A stretch of DNA of 64,000 bases from Lachnospiraceae bacterium (GTDB lineage: Bacteria; Bacillota; Clostridia; Lachnospirales; Lachnospiraceae): NCBI GenBank assembly GCA_024696005.1, contig JAILHF010000029.1, positions 31,370 through 95,369 on the forward strand, given 5' to 3'. A program made the position numbers and the translations under genes. Of this stretch, positions 30,842 through 41,306 are shown piece by piece (within the stretch, counting starts at the first letter, position 1; each line of letters starts with the position of its first letter). Below the pieces are notes generated by a model. That model saw only the letters and a list, made by a program, of their open reading frames with translations. It was not told where the DNA came from and did no database searches.

Positions 30842-31816
30842 ATGACGATCAGGATCAGCGGGACCGGAAGCGCTTTGCCGGAGATGATACGGACGAATTT
30901 TGATCTGGAAAAAACAGTGGATACTTCGGATGCCTGGATCCGGGAACGCACGGGGATCGGGCAGAGACATATTGCCCGTGAGGAGACCGTGGCGTCGCTT
31001 GCGGCGGAAGCCTGCAGACAGGCCCTTTCGTCGGCGGGGGCGGAAGCCGGGGATGCGGAGCTGATCCTTGTGGCCAGCTGCTCGGCGGAGATGCTGCTTC
31101 CCTGCCTTGCCTGCCGTGTGCAGAGCGACATCGGGGCGGTGAACGCGGCGGCCTTTGACATCAACGCAGCCTGCGCGGGTTTTCTGTTTGCACTGCAGAC
31201 GGCCAATGCCTACATCGCATCCGGGATGTACCGAAACGCTCTGGTGGTGGGGGCCGAGGTACTCTCGCGCATCACGGACCAAAGCGACCGCAGCACCTGC
31301 GTATTGTTCGGTGACGGCGCGGGGGCTGTGTTTGTGCAGGCCTGTGACGAGCCGGGAATGGGGATGCTGGGCATGGTGCAGGGAAGTGACGGCGGACGCG
31401 GAGCGGTGCTTCAGTGCAGGGCCGGCCATTATGCGGATGCCGACAACGAAGCGTTTCCCTTCCGGGATCCCTACATCCACATGGAAGGCGGCGAGGTGTA
31501 TAAGTTTGCGGTGCGCACGGTGCCGGAGTGCATCGGGCAGGCCCTGTTGCAGGCCGGGCTGGAAGCGGAGGAGATCGATCTGTACATCCTGCACCAGGCC
31601 AACATCCGCATCATCGAAGCCATCGCAAAAAGACTGGGCGTGGGGATGGAACGTTTCCCCCATGATCTGGAGCGGGTGGGGAATACCTCGTCGGCTGCGA
31701 TCCCCCTTCTTCTTGATGAATTGCATAAAAGTGGTAAAATACAAAGAGGCGCGAAGCTCGTTCTTTCGGGTTTCGGTGCGGGGCTTACCTATGGCGCATG
31801 TGTGATGCGCTGGTGA
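30842..31816 (+). CDS. fabH: beta-ketoacyl-ACP synthase III
   Basis: TIRISGTGSALPEMIRTN, DTSDAWIRERTGI, FDINAACAGFLFAL, HQANIRIIEAIAK. Confidence 0.95.
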   Translation: MTIRISGTGSALPEMIRTNFDLEKTVDTSDAWIRERTGIGQRHIAREETVASLAAEACRQALSSAGAEAGDAELILVASCSAEMLLPCLACRVQSDIGAVNAAAFDINAACAGFLFALQTANAYIASGMYRNALVVGAEVLSRITDQSDRSTCVLFGDGAGAVFVQACDEPGMGMLGMVQGSDGGRGAVLQCRAGHYADADNEAFPFRDPYIHMEGGEVYKFAVRTVPECIGQALLQAGLEAEEIDLYILHQANIRIIEAIAKRLGVGMERFPHDLERVGNTSSAAIPLLLDELHKSGKIQRGAKLVLSGFGAGLTYGACVMRW

Positions 31817-31849
31817 TCGCAGGGCTTCGGATCAGAGTGAGGAGAGAAC

Positions 31850-32296
31850 ATGGCAAGAAAAAATACCGTAGCGCTTAACGAGCTTTTGGTAAACCTTTTC
31901 AACAGAGTGATGGACGCCGAATCCAAAGCGGTGATCACGGAAGATTTCCGGGACATCACCAACAACGACATGCACATCATGGAGGCCATCGGCATAGGGG
32001 AGCCCCAGAATGTGTCGGCGATCGCCGCAAAACTTTTTGTTACCGTGGGGACACTTACGGTGAACATGAACAGCCTTGAGAAGAAAGGCTATATCGAGAG
32101 AAAGCGCAGCACCGAGGACAAGCGCGTTGTGCTGGTTACCCTTACGGAGAAGGGAAGAAAGGCATTCTTTCATCACCGTGATTTCCACAAAGCCATGATC
32201 CACGCGGCGGTACGCGATCTGGAGCAGGACGAGATGGAAGCGCTGATGAACTGCCTGACCAAGCTGAACGCGTTTTTTGAAAGCAAGCAGAACTGA
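31850..32296 (+). CDS. MarR family regulator, FabT-like
   Basis: winged HTH 'NVSAIAAKLFVTVGTLTVNMNSLEKKGYIERKRSTEDKRVVLVTLTEKG'; last gene of fab operon. Confidence 0.88.
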   Translation: MARKNTVALNELLVNLFNRVMDAESKAVITEDFRDITNNDMHIMEAIGIGEPQNVSAIAAKLFVTVGTLTVNMNSLEKKGYIERKRSTEDKRVVLVTLTEKGRKAFFHHRDFHKAMIHAAVRDLEQDEMEALMNCLTKLNAFFESKQN

Positions 32297-32326
32297 CGGG
32301 AGATCTCCTGTTTTTTCCGGTTTTGG

Positions 32327-32355
32327 ACAGGTCGCTTCGCAAGCGACCTGTTTTT
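32327..32355 (+). terminator. intrinsic terminator of fab operon
   Basis: ACAGGTCGCTT-CGC-AAGCGACCTGT + T tract. Confidence 0.9.
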
Positions 32356-32429
32356 GAAAGTCCTTTTGTATAATGAGCCCAACAAAGGAAAACACCGCAA
32401 AGGTGTCAGCACAAAAGGAGGGCAGGTTT

Positions 32430-33104
32430 ATGCGTAAGGATTTAACGGAAGTGGTTTTCATTCTGGACAGAAGCGGTTCCATGAGCGGACTGGAGCGCGA
32501 CACGATCGGCGGCTTCAATTCCATGATCGAAAAGCAACGCAAGGAAAAGGGAGAGGCGCTGATCTCCACGGTGCTTTTCGATGACAAGAACGAGGTGCTT
32601 TATGACAGGATCCCGGTCAGCCGGGTGGAGCCGATGAATGACAAGCAGTATTTTGTCAGAGGCTGCACGGCGCTGCTGGATGCGATCGGAGGCGCGATCG
32701 ATCATATCGCGAAGGTCCACAAGCAGGAAGGAAAAGAGGAAAGGCCCGCCAAGACGCTGTTCATCATCACAACGGACGGCATGGAGAATGCCAGCCGGAA
32801 ATACGACTACAAGAAGGTCAAAAAGATGGTGGAGAAGCGGAAGGAAAAGGACGGCTGGGAATTCCTTTTCCTCGGGGCCAACATCGACGCGATCGCGGAG
32901 GCCGGAAAGTTCGGGATCTCGGCGGACAGATCGCACAACTTTGTATGTGACGCGGCCGGAACATCGTTGAATTACAGAGCTCTCTCGGGCGCCATCTCCG
33001 CATTCCGGAATGCGGGAAGCAGGAAGGAGATGGGAGAGGCCCTGGTAGAGAGCATGGAGGCGGTCGAGGAAGATTACAACAGACGGAGCAAGGGCGGAAA
33101 ATAA
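32430..33104 (+). CDS. vWA domain protein
   Basis: VVFILDRSGSMSGLERDTIGGFNSMI (MIDAS DxSxS), RBS aaggaggg. Confidence 0.88.
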   Translation: MRKDLTEVVFILDRSGSMSGLERDTIGGFNSMIEKQRKEKGEALISTVLFDDKNEVLYDRIPVSRVEPMNDKQYFVRGCTALLDAIGGAIDHIAKVHKQEGKEERPAKTLFIITTDGMENASRKYDYKKVKKMVEKRKEKDGWEFLFLGANIDAIAEAGKFGISADRSHNFVCDAAGTSLNYRALSGAISAFRNAGSRKEMGEALVESMEAVEEDYNRRSKGGK

Positions 33105-33137
33105 AGCGCGTGCGATTCATCCCCCTTACGGGAGAAC

Positions 33138-33638
33138 ATGAAAAAAGCTTATCTGACATTGACGGAATATGTTTGTCTCTTTGCCCTGGCATCCTTTATC
33201 GGCTGGCTGTATGAGGTAACGCTGGTATGGGCTCTGCTGGGGCAGTATATCGACAGAGGGGTGCTGCATCTGCCCTTCTGTCCGATCTACGGATTCGGCA
33301 TGCTGTTTCTGTTGCTGCTGTTTCGAAAAGTCCGGAATCCCTTTGCGCTCTTTTTCGGAAGCGCCCTGGTCACAACAGGGATCGAGCTGGCTGCTTCGTA
33401 CATTCTGGAATATGCTTTCGGCCTGGTCCTCTGGACCTACGAGGGCTGGCCGCTGAATTTCGAGAACAGGGTCACGGCCATCAGCAGCTCCATCTTTGGC
33501 CTGATGGCCCTGGTATTCATCCGGCTGATCCGGCCGCCCGTCCGGAAGATCTATGCCTCCAAAGCCGCGGGCTGTGCGGCGGCTGCGGTGAGCGCGGGCT
33601 TTGTCTTCTGCGTCATCTGGGAATTGACCCACCGCTGA
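33138..33638 (+). CDS. putative ABC transporter permease, CmpB-like membrane protein
   Basis: FIGWLYEVTLVWALLGQYIDRGVLHLPFCPIYGFGML. Confidence 0.75.
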   Translation: MKKAYLTLTEYVCLFALASFIGWLYEVTLVWALLGQYIDRGVLHLPFCPIYGFGMLFLLLLFRKVRNPFALFFGSALVTTGIELAASYILEYAFGLVLWTYEGWPLNFENRVTAISSSIFGLMALVFIRLIRPPVRKIYASKAAGCAAAAVSAGFVFCVIWELTHR

Positions 33639-33648
33639 ACATTAACAC

Positions 33649-33675
33649 GGACATCCTCAGGGATGGCCTTTTTTT
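33649..33675 (+). terminator. intrinsic terminator (one mismatch)
   Basis: GGACATCC-TCAG-GGATGGCC + TTTTTTT. Confidence 0.6.
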
Positions 33676-33718
33676 GTTGCTGTATGATATAATGTCATCG
33701 AACATGCAGGGGAGAGCC

Positions 33719-34768
33719 ATGGCCATGGAAGAGACAAAGCACAAACGAAGAGCGCACTATTCCGGGAAATATCCCAGGAAGTTTGAGGAAAAATACAAGG
33801 AACACGATCCCGAAAAATACGGGGAAACCGTAAACCGGGTGATCGAAAAGGGATCCACGCCGGCCGGCATGCACATCCCCATCATGGTGAAGGAGATCCT
33901 GGATTTCCTGCAGATCCGGCCCGGACAGCAGGGGCTGGACTGCACGCTGGGATACGGAGGCCATTCCCGGAAGATGCTGGAACAGCTTTCGGGAGAAGGC
34001 TGCCTTTACGGACTGGATGTGGATCCGATCGAGTCGGAAAAGACGGTAGAGCGGCTTCGGAATGCGGGATATCCGGAAAGCATCTTCCGTTTCCGCAGGA
34101 TCAATTTTGCCGAGATCGACAAAGTGGCAGATGAAGCCGGGCTTTTCGACTTTGTCCTCGCCGATCTGGGCGTGTCTTCGATGCAGCTTGACGACCCGGG
34201 AAGAGGCTTTTCCTACAAGAACGAAGGGCCGCTGGACCTGCGGCTCGATCCCACGCGGGGCCTCAGCGCGGCCGAAACGCTTCACAACATCAGTGAAGAG
34301 GAATTTGCCGGGATGATGATCGAGAATTCCGACGAGCCCTACGCGGAAGAGATCGCGCGGAAGGTCTTTTCGCTCATGGCAAAGGGAGAGGCCATGGATA
34401 CCACGTCTGCGCTCTGCGATGCGGTCGCGGCAGCGCTGGTGAGGCTTCCGAAGGATGAGCGGGAAGAGGCCGTGAAAAAATCCTGCGCAAGGGTCTTTCA
34501 GGCACTGCGGATCGATGTCAACAATGAGTTTGAAGTGCTTTATGCTTTCCTTGAAAAACTGCCCGTTGTCCTTAAGAGCGGCGGAAGGGTGGCGATCCTG
34601 GCTTTTCATTCGGGGGAAGACAGGATGGTGAAGAGATCCTTCCGGGAGCTGGCGCGAGCCGGCGTGTATGCCGAGGTCTCGCCGGATGTGATCCGTCCTT
34701 CGGCCGAAGAATGCAGGAAAAATCCCAGAAGCCGGTCGACCAAGATGCGCTGGGCCGTCAGGGCCTGA
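33719..34768 (+). CDS. RsmH-like 16S rRNA (cytosine-N4)-methyltransferase with N-terminal extension
   Basis: HIPIMVKEILDFLQI, LDCTLGYGGHSRKMLEQL, LADLGVSSMQLDDPGRGFSYKNEGPLDLR, FHSGEDRMVK. Confidence 0.9.
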   Translation: MAMEETKHKRRAHYSGKYPRKFEEKYKEHDPEKYGETVNRVIEKGSTPAGMHIPIMVKEILDFLQIRPGQQGLDCTLGYGGHSRKMLEQLSGEGCLYGLDVDPIESEKTVERLRNAGYPESIFRFRRINFAEIDKVADEAGLFDFVLADLGVSSMQLDDPGRGFSYKNEGPLDLRLDPTRGLSAAETLHNISEEEFAGMMIENSDEPYAEEIARKVFSLMAKGEAMDTTSALCDAVAAALVRLPKDEREEAVKKSCARVFQALRIDVNNEFEVLYAFLEKLPVVLKSGGRVAILAFHSGEDRMVKRSFRELARAGVYAEVSPDVIRPSAEECRKNPRSRSTKMRWAVRA

Positions 34769-34864
34769 CGGGCGTCGCTTGCTTTTTCGCCTGATTTCGG
34801 TAAAATAGGAAACTGTGCGCGGCTTCCCGGGCAAAGCAGGGGGCAATGCGGAAAGGAATGAATA

Positions 34865-35572
34865 ATGGAATTCGTCATCTCACACTTAGCGAAAAGCTAC
34901 GGCGGACACAAGGTCCTGACCGATGTGGACTATTCATTTTCGGAAGGCAGGATCTACGGTCTGCTCGGGCGTAACGGAGCAGGCAAGACCACTCTGTTCA
35001 ACTGCCTGAACGGCGACATCGATTTTGACAAAGGAAAATACTTTTTCCGTGAAGACGGCGCGGAGCGGGAGGTAGAGTCGGACGACATCGGATATGTCCT
35101 GTCCACGCCCACCGTTCCCGGCTTCCTTACCGGACGGGAGTTTTTGCGCTTCTTCATGGACATCCATTCGGACAGGATCCGGGATAAGAAAAGCCCGGAG
35201 GAATACCTGAAGTACATGCATATCTCCGAGGATACCTGGGACCGTCTCATGAAGGACTATTCCCACGGCACGAAGAACAAGATGCAGATGCTGATCAACA
35301 TCATTGCGGGACCGAAGCTGATCCTTCTGGATGAGCCGCTCACATCGCTGGACGTTGTCGTTGCCGAGGAGATGAAGGACATCTTCCGGAGCCAGAAGGA
35401 GGGCAGGGTCCTGATCTTTTCCACGCATCTTCTGGACATCGCGCTGGATCTGTGCGACGAGATCATCCTTCTGAACCATGGCTGCCTGGAGCCGGTGGAA
35501 AAGGCAAATCTGGGGAATGAAGACTTCAAGAAAAAAGTGATCGAGGCTTTGAAAGATGCGGACGATACCTAA
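34865..35572 (+). CDS. ABC transporter ATP-binding protein
   Basis: GLLGRNGAGKTTLFNCL Walker A; LILLDEPLTSLD Walker B. Confidence 0.95.
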   Translation: MEFVISHLAKSYGGHKVLTDVDYSFSEGRIYGLLGRNGAGKTTLFNCLNGDIDFDKGKYFFREDGAEREVESDDIGYVLSTPTVPGFLTGREFLRFFMDIHSDRIRDKKSPEEYLKYMHISEDTWDRLMKDYSHGTKNKMQMLINIIAGPKLILLDEPLTSLDVVVAEEMKDIFRSQKEGRVLIFSTHLLDIALDLCDEIILLNHGCLEPVEKANLGNEDFKKKVIEALKDADDT

Positions 35573-37190
35573 TTCGCTCAGGATCATACTGAGCCTTCGC
35601 AATACGATCAATATCAACGGGATCCTGTACGGATTCCGCCGCATTCCGATCATCGGCAGATTGATCAGCGACCGCATCTACGGTGTTCCGGTCGTAAAAG
35701 GCCTGACGATGATCTTTTCGGTATTGACGGAGATCTTCAAGGCGGTCTGCGGAAAACTACTGTTGTTTGTGATCCTTTTCTTTTTTTCGGGCGGGGTCTG
35801 TTCCTTTTTTGAACGCCCGCAAAAGATCGGCTTCCTGGCGGGCTTCCTGTTGCTGTCCTGGATCTCGGCTTACTTCCAGCTTTTCTTTTATCCCCGTACG
35901 GAAACGACCTACGCCGTTCTTCACATGGGAATGGATGCAAAGGATTATGTCCGGGCGCTGATGTTTTACAAGGTGATCCTGGTATTCGCGTGCAACATCC
36001 TTTTCGGCGTTCCCGCGGCGCTCTTGGCCGGAGTCGACTGGTACGCCGTTCTGCTGTTGCCGTTTTCGGGAGTCGGTTTCATCATGATGCGCCTGGGCAT
36101 GCAGATGCTGGTGTACAAATGGAGGGCGGATTCGAGGCGGAAACGCGGAAAGAGCATGGAAAAGCTGTCGATCGAAGGAAACGTGATCGTAAGCCTCCTG
36201 ATCCTGTTTGCACTGTTTTTCGGTGGCCCGTTCGCGATCGTGGCAGCGATCGCTTACGATGCATATTGGGCAGTGCTGCTCCTCCTTGCCCTGGGCGTGC
36301 CGGCCGGCCTTCTGGGGCTTTCGCTCATCCGCCGCTTTCCGGAAAGGCTTTACCGAACGGCGATCGTCAGCGAGAAAGCCATAAGGGACGAGATACAGAT
36401 CCGCAACAAAAACTACGGAAAGAAAAAGACCTCGTTTGCGATCAACGAAGCAAAGGGCGACACCACGGGGGCGAAGGGATACCGGCTCCTCGACTCGCTG
36501 TTCATGAAACGACACGCGTCCGTTCTCTGGGGCAGGACCCTGCTCTTTGGCATCGGGACGGCACTCATGATCGCTCTGGCATCGGTCTATCTGTATTTTG
36601 AACTGCGTGAGTTCGCGCAGCCGTCACAGTCCACGCTGCGCTGGCTGTTCTCACGGCATCCGGGCCTGTTTACGATGCTTCTGTTCATGATCAATACCGG
36701 AGACAACGTGATGTATACGATGTACACGAATTGCGATACGACTCTGTTGTCCTACAGTTTTTACAGGAAACCGGAAGCGCTGCGTACGATGTTCGGCCTG
36801 CGTCTGGTCGACGTGTTCAAACTCAATCTCCCTCCTGCGATCCTGCTCGCGGGCTTTGGTGTAGTGACGCTTGCCCTGACGGGAGGCGAGGACTATGCCC
36901 TGCAATACCTGTTCACGGTCCTGGAGATCCTGATCGCCCTGGTGTATTTTTCGGCGCGCGGCGTGGTCCGTTTCTACCTGCTCCAGCCGTATTCCGGCGC
37001 GGAAAAGATCAAGAATCTTTTCACAGGCTTCCTGTCGTTCCTTCTCTTCATCGTCTGTACTGTTCTGCTTGTTTCGGGGATCTCGGCAGTGAAGCTGACG
37101 ATCGCGGGGTTCATCTTCGTGCCGGTCTATCTTCTGATCGCAGGAAAGCTTGTATATTCCCTGTCCCCGAAGGTCTTCAAAAACCGATAG
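35556..37190 (+). CDS. ABC transporter permease-type membrane protein
   Basis: Many hydrophobic segments; overlaps and follows ABC ATPase gene. Confidence 0.75.
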   Translation: MRTIPNSLRIILSLRNTININGILYGFRRIPIIGRLISDRIYGVPVVKGLTMIFSVLTEIFKAVCGKLLLFVILFFFSGGVCSFFERPQKIGFLAGFLLLSWISAYFQLFFYPRTETTYAVLHMGMDAKDYVRALMFYKVILVFACNILFGVPAALLAGVDWYAVLLLPFSGVGFIMMRLGMQMLVYKWRADSRRKRGKSMEKLSIEGNVIVSLLILFALFFGGPFAIVAAIAYDAYWAVLLLLALGVPAGLLGLSLIRRFPERLYRTAIVSEKAIRDEIQIRNKNYGKKKTSFAINEAKGDTTGAKGYRLLDSLFMKRHASVLWGRTLLFGIGTALMIALASVYLYFELREFAQPSQSTLRWLFSRHPGLFTMLLFMINTGDNVMYTMYTNCDTTLLSYSFYRKPEALRTMFGLRLVDVFKLNLPPAILLAGFGVVTLALTGGEDYALQYLFTVLEILIALVYFSARGVVRFYLLQPYSGAEKIKNLFTGFLSFLLFIVCTVLLVSGISAVKLTIAGFIFVPVYLLIAGKLVYSLSPKVFKNR

Positions 37191-37240
37191 ACGCCGGGGG
37201 CTCATTGCGCATCGCGGCATGCGCGGAAAGGAGCCGGGAT

Positions 37241-39079
37241 ATGTCGTATGAAGAAATGAAAGCGCAGTACCTGAAAGGCTGGCGGACCTGGAATGTGCGC
37301 AGTGTGCTCTCGCACGTGCACATGCAGGATGGATTCGCGCTGAACCTGGCTTTTAAGGAATATCGCGAAGGGCATTATCTGAAAGAAACGCTGATCGGAC
37401 GCTTCGTGAACGAGTACGGACGGGAACCGGCAGAAACCGCGTTCCCCGGCATGCATGCGTTTGACGGAAGCTACACCGAGATGAGCCTGCGCTGGTGTGA
37501 CATGGAGATAAAAGCAGAATCTGCGGCGGAAGGGGATCGTCTGGTCCTTTTGGTCACCCCGGTCAAAAAGCAGCTCCGGCCTGCCATGCTTGTCCTGGAA
37601 GGCGGTTTCCTGTGGGGACGCCCCGGATGGGTGGAGAAAAAGGACGACACGCTCGTCTCGCACAGCCCATGTGGCTCGCAGGTCGTTTCTTCTACGGGAA
37701 AGGAAATGAGAGATGACAATATCCCCGTGCAGACGGCGTTTCTCTCACTGGTTCTGGACGGGCCGGTGGCGTTTTCTGTCGGGAAAGCCTGCAGCCTGAA
37801 GGAAGCAGAGGCTTTTATCGGAAGAAAGAAGGAAGAACATGCGCAAAAGAACCGCAGGTACGGAGCGCTGCAGCCCATGCATGAGGCGTTGGAATCCGCT
37901 CTGGCCTGGGATACCATCTATGACGCGAAGCACGACCGTGTCGTTTCACCGGTGAGCCGTCTCTGGAGCATCAGCAGCGGCGGATACGTGCTGTTCTGCT
38001 GGGACAATTTCTTCGCGGGATACATGGCTGCGTGGGGAGACAGGGCATTGGCGTACAGCAACCTGCGCGAGATCCTCAACGAACAGACGGAGGATGGCTT
38101 TGTGCCGAACCTTGCGTACGCGACGGGACAGGTGAGCGCGGACCGCTCGCAGCCGCCGGTGGGAAGCACGATGCTTTTGAAGACTTACCGGGTCTACCGG
38201 GAGAAGTGGATCGTGGAAGACATGTTTGATGAGCTGCTTCGCTGGAACCGCTGGTTCTGCGAGCATCGCATGAATGCGAGCGGTGCCCTTTGCTGGGGAA
38301 GCGATCCCATCCCCGTGCTGTACGGGAACCGTTGGGAGAGCGAAGGCGTGCACGATACCTACGGTGCGGCCCTGGAGAGCGGGCTCGACAATTCCCCGAT
38401 GTATGACGACATCCCCTTCAACAAAAATACGAACCGTCTGGAGCTCGAGGATGTGGGCCTGACGGGGCTCTACATCATGGACTGCAGGAGCCTGATCGAA
38501 CTGGCCGGGATCATCGGCAGGGATGATGCGGCAGAGGAATTGAAGGAGCGGCTTGCAAAAGCCTGTGCCGGCCTGGACGGGCTGTGGGATGAAGAGAACG
38601 GCTTTTACTACAACCGCAGGACCGATACGGGCGAGTTTTCACAAAGGATCTCACCCACGAACTTTTATGCGCTGTTCTCTCCGGAGGTCCCGCCCGAACG
38701 GCAGAGACGCATTGCGGAACACTATTTCAACAGCGAAGAGTTCTACGGCGAGTGGATGCTCCCGTCCATTGCCAGGAATGATCCGGCGTTTCCGGATCAG
38801 GAGTATTGGCGCGGACGCGTCTGGGCTCCGCTCAATTTCCTGGTGTATCTGGCACTGGAGGAGACAGAGCTTGCGGATGTGCGTCATGATCTTGCGGAGA
38901 AATCCCGCAAACTCTTCCTGAAAGAGTGGACGGAACACAGGCATGTTCACGAGAACTATTCCGCGATCAGCGGCGAGGGCTGTGACAGCGCAAACAGTGA
39001 CAGATTTTATCACTGGGGGGCGTTGTTGTGCATCATCGCCCTCCTGGATGCCGGAATGCAGCCGCCGGTGCAGGCCTGA
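37241..39079 (+). CDS. glycoside hydrolase, trehalase-like / GH63-type (alpha/alpha)6 fold
   Basis: LFCWDNFFAGYMA, GSTMLLKTYRVYREKWIVEDMFDELLRWNRWF, EYWRGRVWAPLNFLVYLAL, ENYSAISGEG. Confidence 0.75.
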   Translation: MSYEEMKAQYLKGWRTWNVRSVLSHVHMQDGFALNLAFKEYREGHYLKETLIGRFVNEYGREPAETAFPGMHAFDGSYTEMSLRWCDMEIKAESAAEGDRLVLLVTPVKKQLRPAMLVLEGGFLWGRPGWVEKKDDTLVSHSPCGSQVVSSTGKEMRDDNIPVQTAFLSLVLDGPVAFSVGKACSLKEAEAFIGRKKEEHAQKNRRYGALQPMHEALESALAWDTIYDAKHDRVVSPVSRLWSISSGGYVLFCWDNFFAGYMAAWGDRALAYSNLREILNEQTEDGFVPNLAYATGQVSADRSQPPVGSTMLLKTYRVYREKWIVEDMFDELLRWNRWFCEHRMNASGALCWGSDPIPVLYGNRWESEGVHDTYGAALESGLDNSPMYDDIPFNKNTNRLELEDVGLTGLYIMDCRSLIELAGIIGRDDAAEELKERLAKACAGLDGLWDEENGFYYNRRTDTGEFSQRISPTNFYALFSPEVPPERQRRIAEHYFNSEEFYGEWMLPSIARNDPAFPDQEYWRGRVWAPLNFLVYLALEETELADVRHDLAEKSRKLFLKEWTEHRHVHENYSAISGEGCDSANSDRFYHWGALLCIIALLDAGMQPPVQA

Positions 39080-39148
39080 CAGGGAGGAAGAAACCTTGTC
39101 GGAACGGACAACATTTTTAGCAGACAAATATCAAACGGAGATATACGC

Positions 39149-41302
39149 ATGACGATCCAACAGATACTTGCAACGGAACTGGGTATAAGGCTTTCTCAGG
39201 CAGAAGCAGCGGTAAAGCTGATTGATGAAGGGAATACGATCCCGTTCATTGCCCGCTACCGGAAGGAAGCGACCGGCTCATTGAACGATGAAGTGCTGCG
39301 TGATCTTTTTGAGCGGCTGACGTATCTGCGTGCCCTGGAAGAGCGCAAGGCGGTCATCCTGGCAAGCATAGAGTCGCAGGGAAAACTTGACGATACACTG
39401 CGGGAGGCGATCGAAGCGGCGCAGACGATGGTGGTTCTGGAAGACCTGTACCGCCCGTATAAACCGAAACGCGTGACACGGGCACAGATCGCGAAAAAGC
39501 GCGGACTGGAGGGCCTGGCGGCTACGATACTTCTGCAGACGGCCAAAGAGCCTCTGGAGAAGGAAGCGCAGCGTTATGTGTCGGCGGAAAAAGAAGTGCC
39601 GGATGCGGCGGCCGCGCTGAGCGGCGCGCAGGACATCATCGCCGAGATGATCTCGGACAACGCAGAGTACCGTGCGCATGTCCGGAAGCTTACCCGGGAC
39701 GAAGGCACGGTGAAAAGCAGTACAAAAGACGCGGAAGCCGAGAGCGTCTATGAGATGTATTACGACTTTTCGGAAGCGGTGAAGAAGATCGCGGGGCATC
39801 GTGTCCTGGCACTGAACCGCGGGGAAGCCGAAAAGTTCCTGCAGGTAAAGATCCTCGCCCCGGAGGAAGAGATCCTGCATTATCTGGAAAAACAACTGAT
39901 CGTGCGGGACAATCCCCACACTTCTCCTCTTCTGGAGAATGCCTGCCGGGATGCGTATTCACGCCTGATCGCCCCGTCCATTGAGCGCGAGATCCGCTCC
40001 GAGCTTACCGAACAGGCAGAGGACGGCGCAATAAGGGTCTTCGGGAAAAATCTGGAGCAGCTTCTGATGTGCCGGCCCATAAGCGGCAAGGTGGTGCTGG
40101 GCTGGGATCCGGCTTTCCGTACGGGCTGCAAGCTGGCGGTCGTGGATGCGACCGGAAAGGTGCTGGATACCGCGGTGATCTTTCCCACCGCGCCACAGAA
40201 CAAGGTGGCGGAAGCAAAAGTGAAGCTGAAGGAGCTGATCGAAAAGCATGGCGTGGATCTGATCTCGCTGGGAAACGGCACGGCATCGCGGGAATCGGAG
40301 CAGGTGATCGTCGGGCTGATCCGGGAACTGCAGCGGCCGCTTTCCTATGTCATCGTGGATGAAGCGGGAGCGTCCGTGTATTCGGCAAGCAAGCTGGCAA
40401 CGGAGGAATTCCCGCAGTTTGATGTGGGACAGCGCAGCGCGGCTTCGATCGCAAGGCGCCTGCAGGATCCGCTCGCGGAACTGGTCAAGATCGATCCGAA
40501 GTCGATCGGAGTAGGGCAGTACCAGCATGACATGAACCAGAAGAAGCTTCAGGCCGCTCTGGGCGGCGTGGTGGAGAGCAGCGTAAACCGCGTGGGTGTG
40601 GACCTGAATACGGCATCGGCTGCCCTGCTCTCCCGTGTTTCGGGCATCAGCGGCCCCATCGCGAAAAACATCGTGGAGTACCGCGAGACAAACGGCGTTT
40701 TTCGGGACAGGAAGGAACTGCTGAAGGTTCCGAAGCTTGGCCCGAAGACCTTTGAACAGTGCGCGGGCTTTTTGCGCATCCGGGACGGGAAGCAGCCGCT
40801 GGATGCGACCGGCGTGCATCCGGAATCCTATAAGGCCGCAGCGGAACTGCTTAAAAAACTGGGCCTGGATGCGGAAGAGATCAAAAAGGGCTGGAAAGAG
40901 CAGACACCCGTGAAAGTATCCGAACGGGTGAAGGACCGGAAAGCAATGGCCCGGGAGCTGGGCATCGGAGAGATCACGCTTGCGGACATCCTGAAAGAAC
41001 TGGAAAAGCCGGGACGCGACCCGCGTGAAGACATGCCGGCACCCATCCTGAAGGAGGATGTGCTGAGCATGGAGGATCTGACGCCCGGCATGGTCCTGAA
41101 GGGCACGGTGCGCAATATTGTGGATTTCGGCGCATTCGTGGACATCGGCGTCCACCAGGACGGTCTGGTGCATGTATCAAGGATGTCCGACAAGTTTGTA
41201 AAGCATCCGCTGGAAGTCGTGCACGTGGGTGACATTGTGGAGGTAAAGGTTGTGGAGGTGGACCTGAAGAAAAAACGCATCTCCCTGAGCATGAAATTGT
41301 GA
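39149..41302 (+). CDS. tex: Tex family transcription accessory protein with S1 domain
   Basis: NTIPFIARYRKEATGSLNDEVLRDLFERLTYL, GWDPAFRTGCKLAVVD, C-terminal S1 'GTVRNIVDFGAFVDIGVHQDGLVHVS'. Confidence 0.95.
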   Translation: MTIQQILATELGIRLSQAEAAVKLIDEGNTIPFIARYRKEATGSLNDEVLRDLFERLTYLRALEERKAVILASIESQGKLDDTLREAIEAAQTMVVLEDLYRPYKPKRVTRAQIAKKRGLEGLAATILLQTAKEPLEKEAQRYVSAEKEVPDAAAALSGAQDIIAEMISDNAEYRAHVRKLTRDEGTVKSSTKDAEAESVYEMYYDFSEAVKKIAGHRVLALNRGEAEKFLQVKILAPEEEILHYLEKQLIVRDNPHTSPLLENACRDAYSRLIAPSIEREIRSELTEQAEDGAIRVFGKNLEQLLMCRPISGKVVLGWDPAFRTGCKLAVVDATGKVLDTAVIFPTAPQNKVAEAKVKLKELIEKHGVDLISLGNGTASRESEQVIVGLIRELQRPLSYVIVDEAGASVYSASKLATEEFPQFDVGQRSAASIARRLQDPLAELVKIDPKSIGVGQYQHDMNQKKLQAALGGVVESSVNRVGVDLNTASAALLSRVSGISGPIAKNIVEYRETNGVFRDRKELLKVPKLGPKTFEQCAGFLRIRDGKQPLDATGVHPESYKAAAELLKKLGLDAEEIKKGWKEQTPVKVSERVKDRKAMARELGIGEITLADILKELEKPGRDPREDMPAPILKEDVLSMEDLTPGMVLKGTVRNIVDFGAFVDIGVHQDGLVHVSRMSDKFVKHPLEVVHVGDIVEVKVVEVDLKKKRISLSMKL

Positions 41303-41306
41303 GAAA

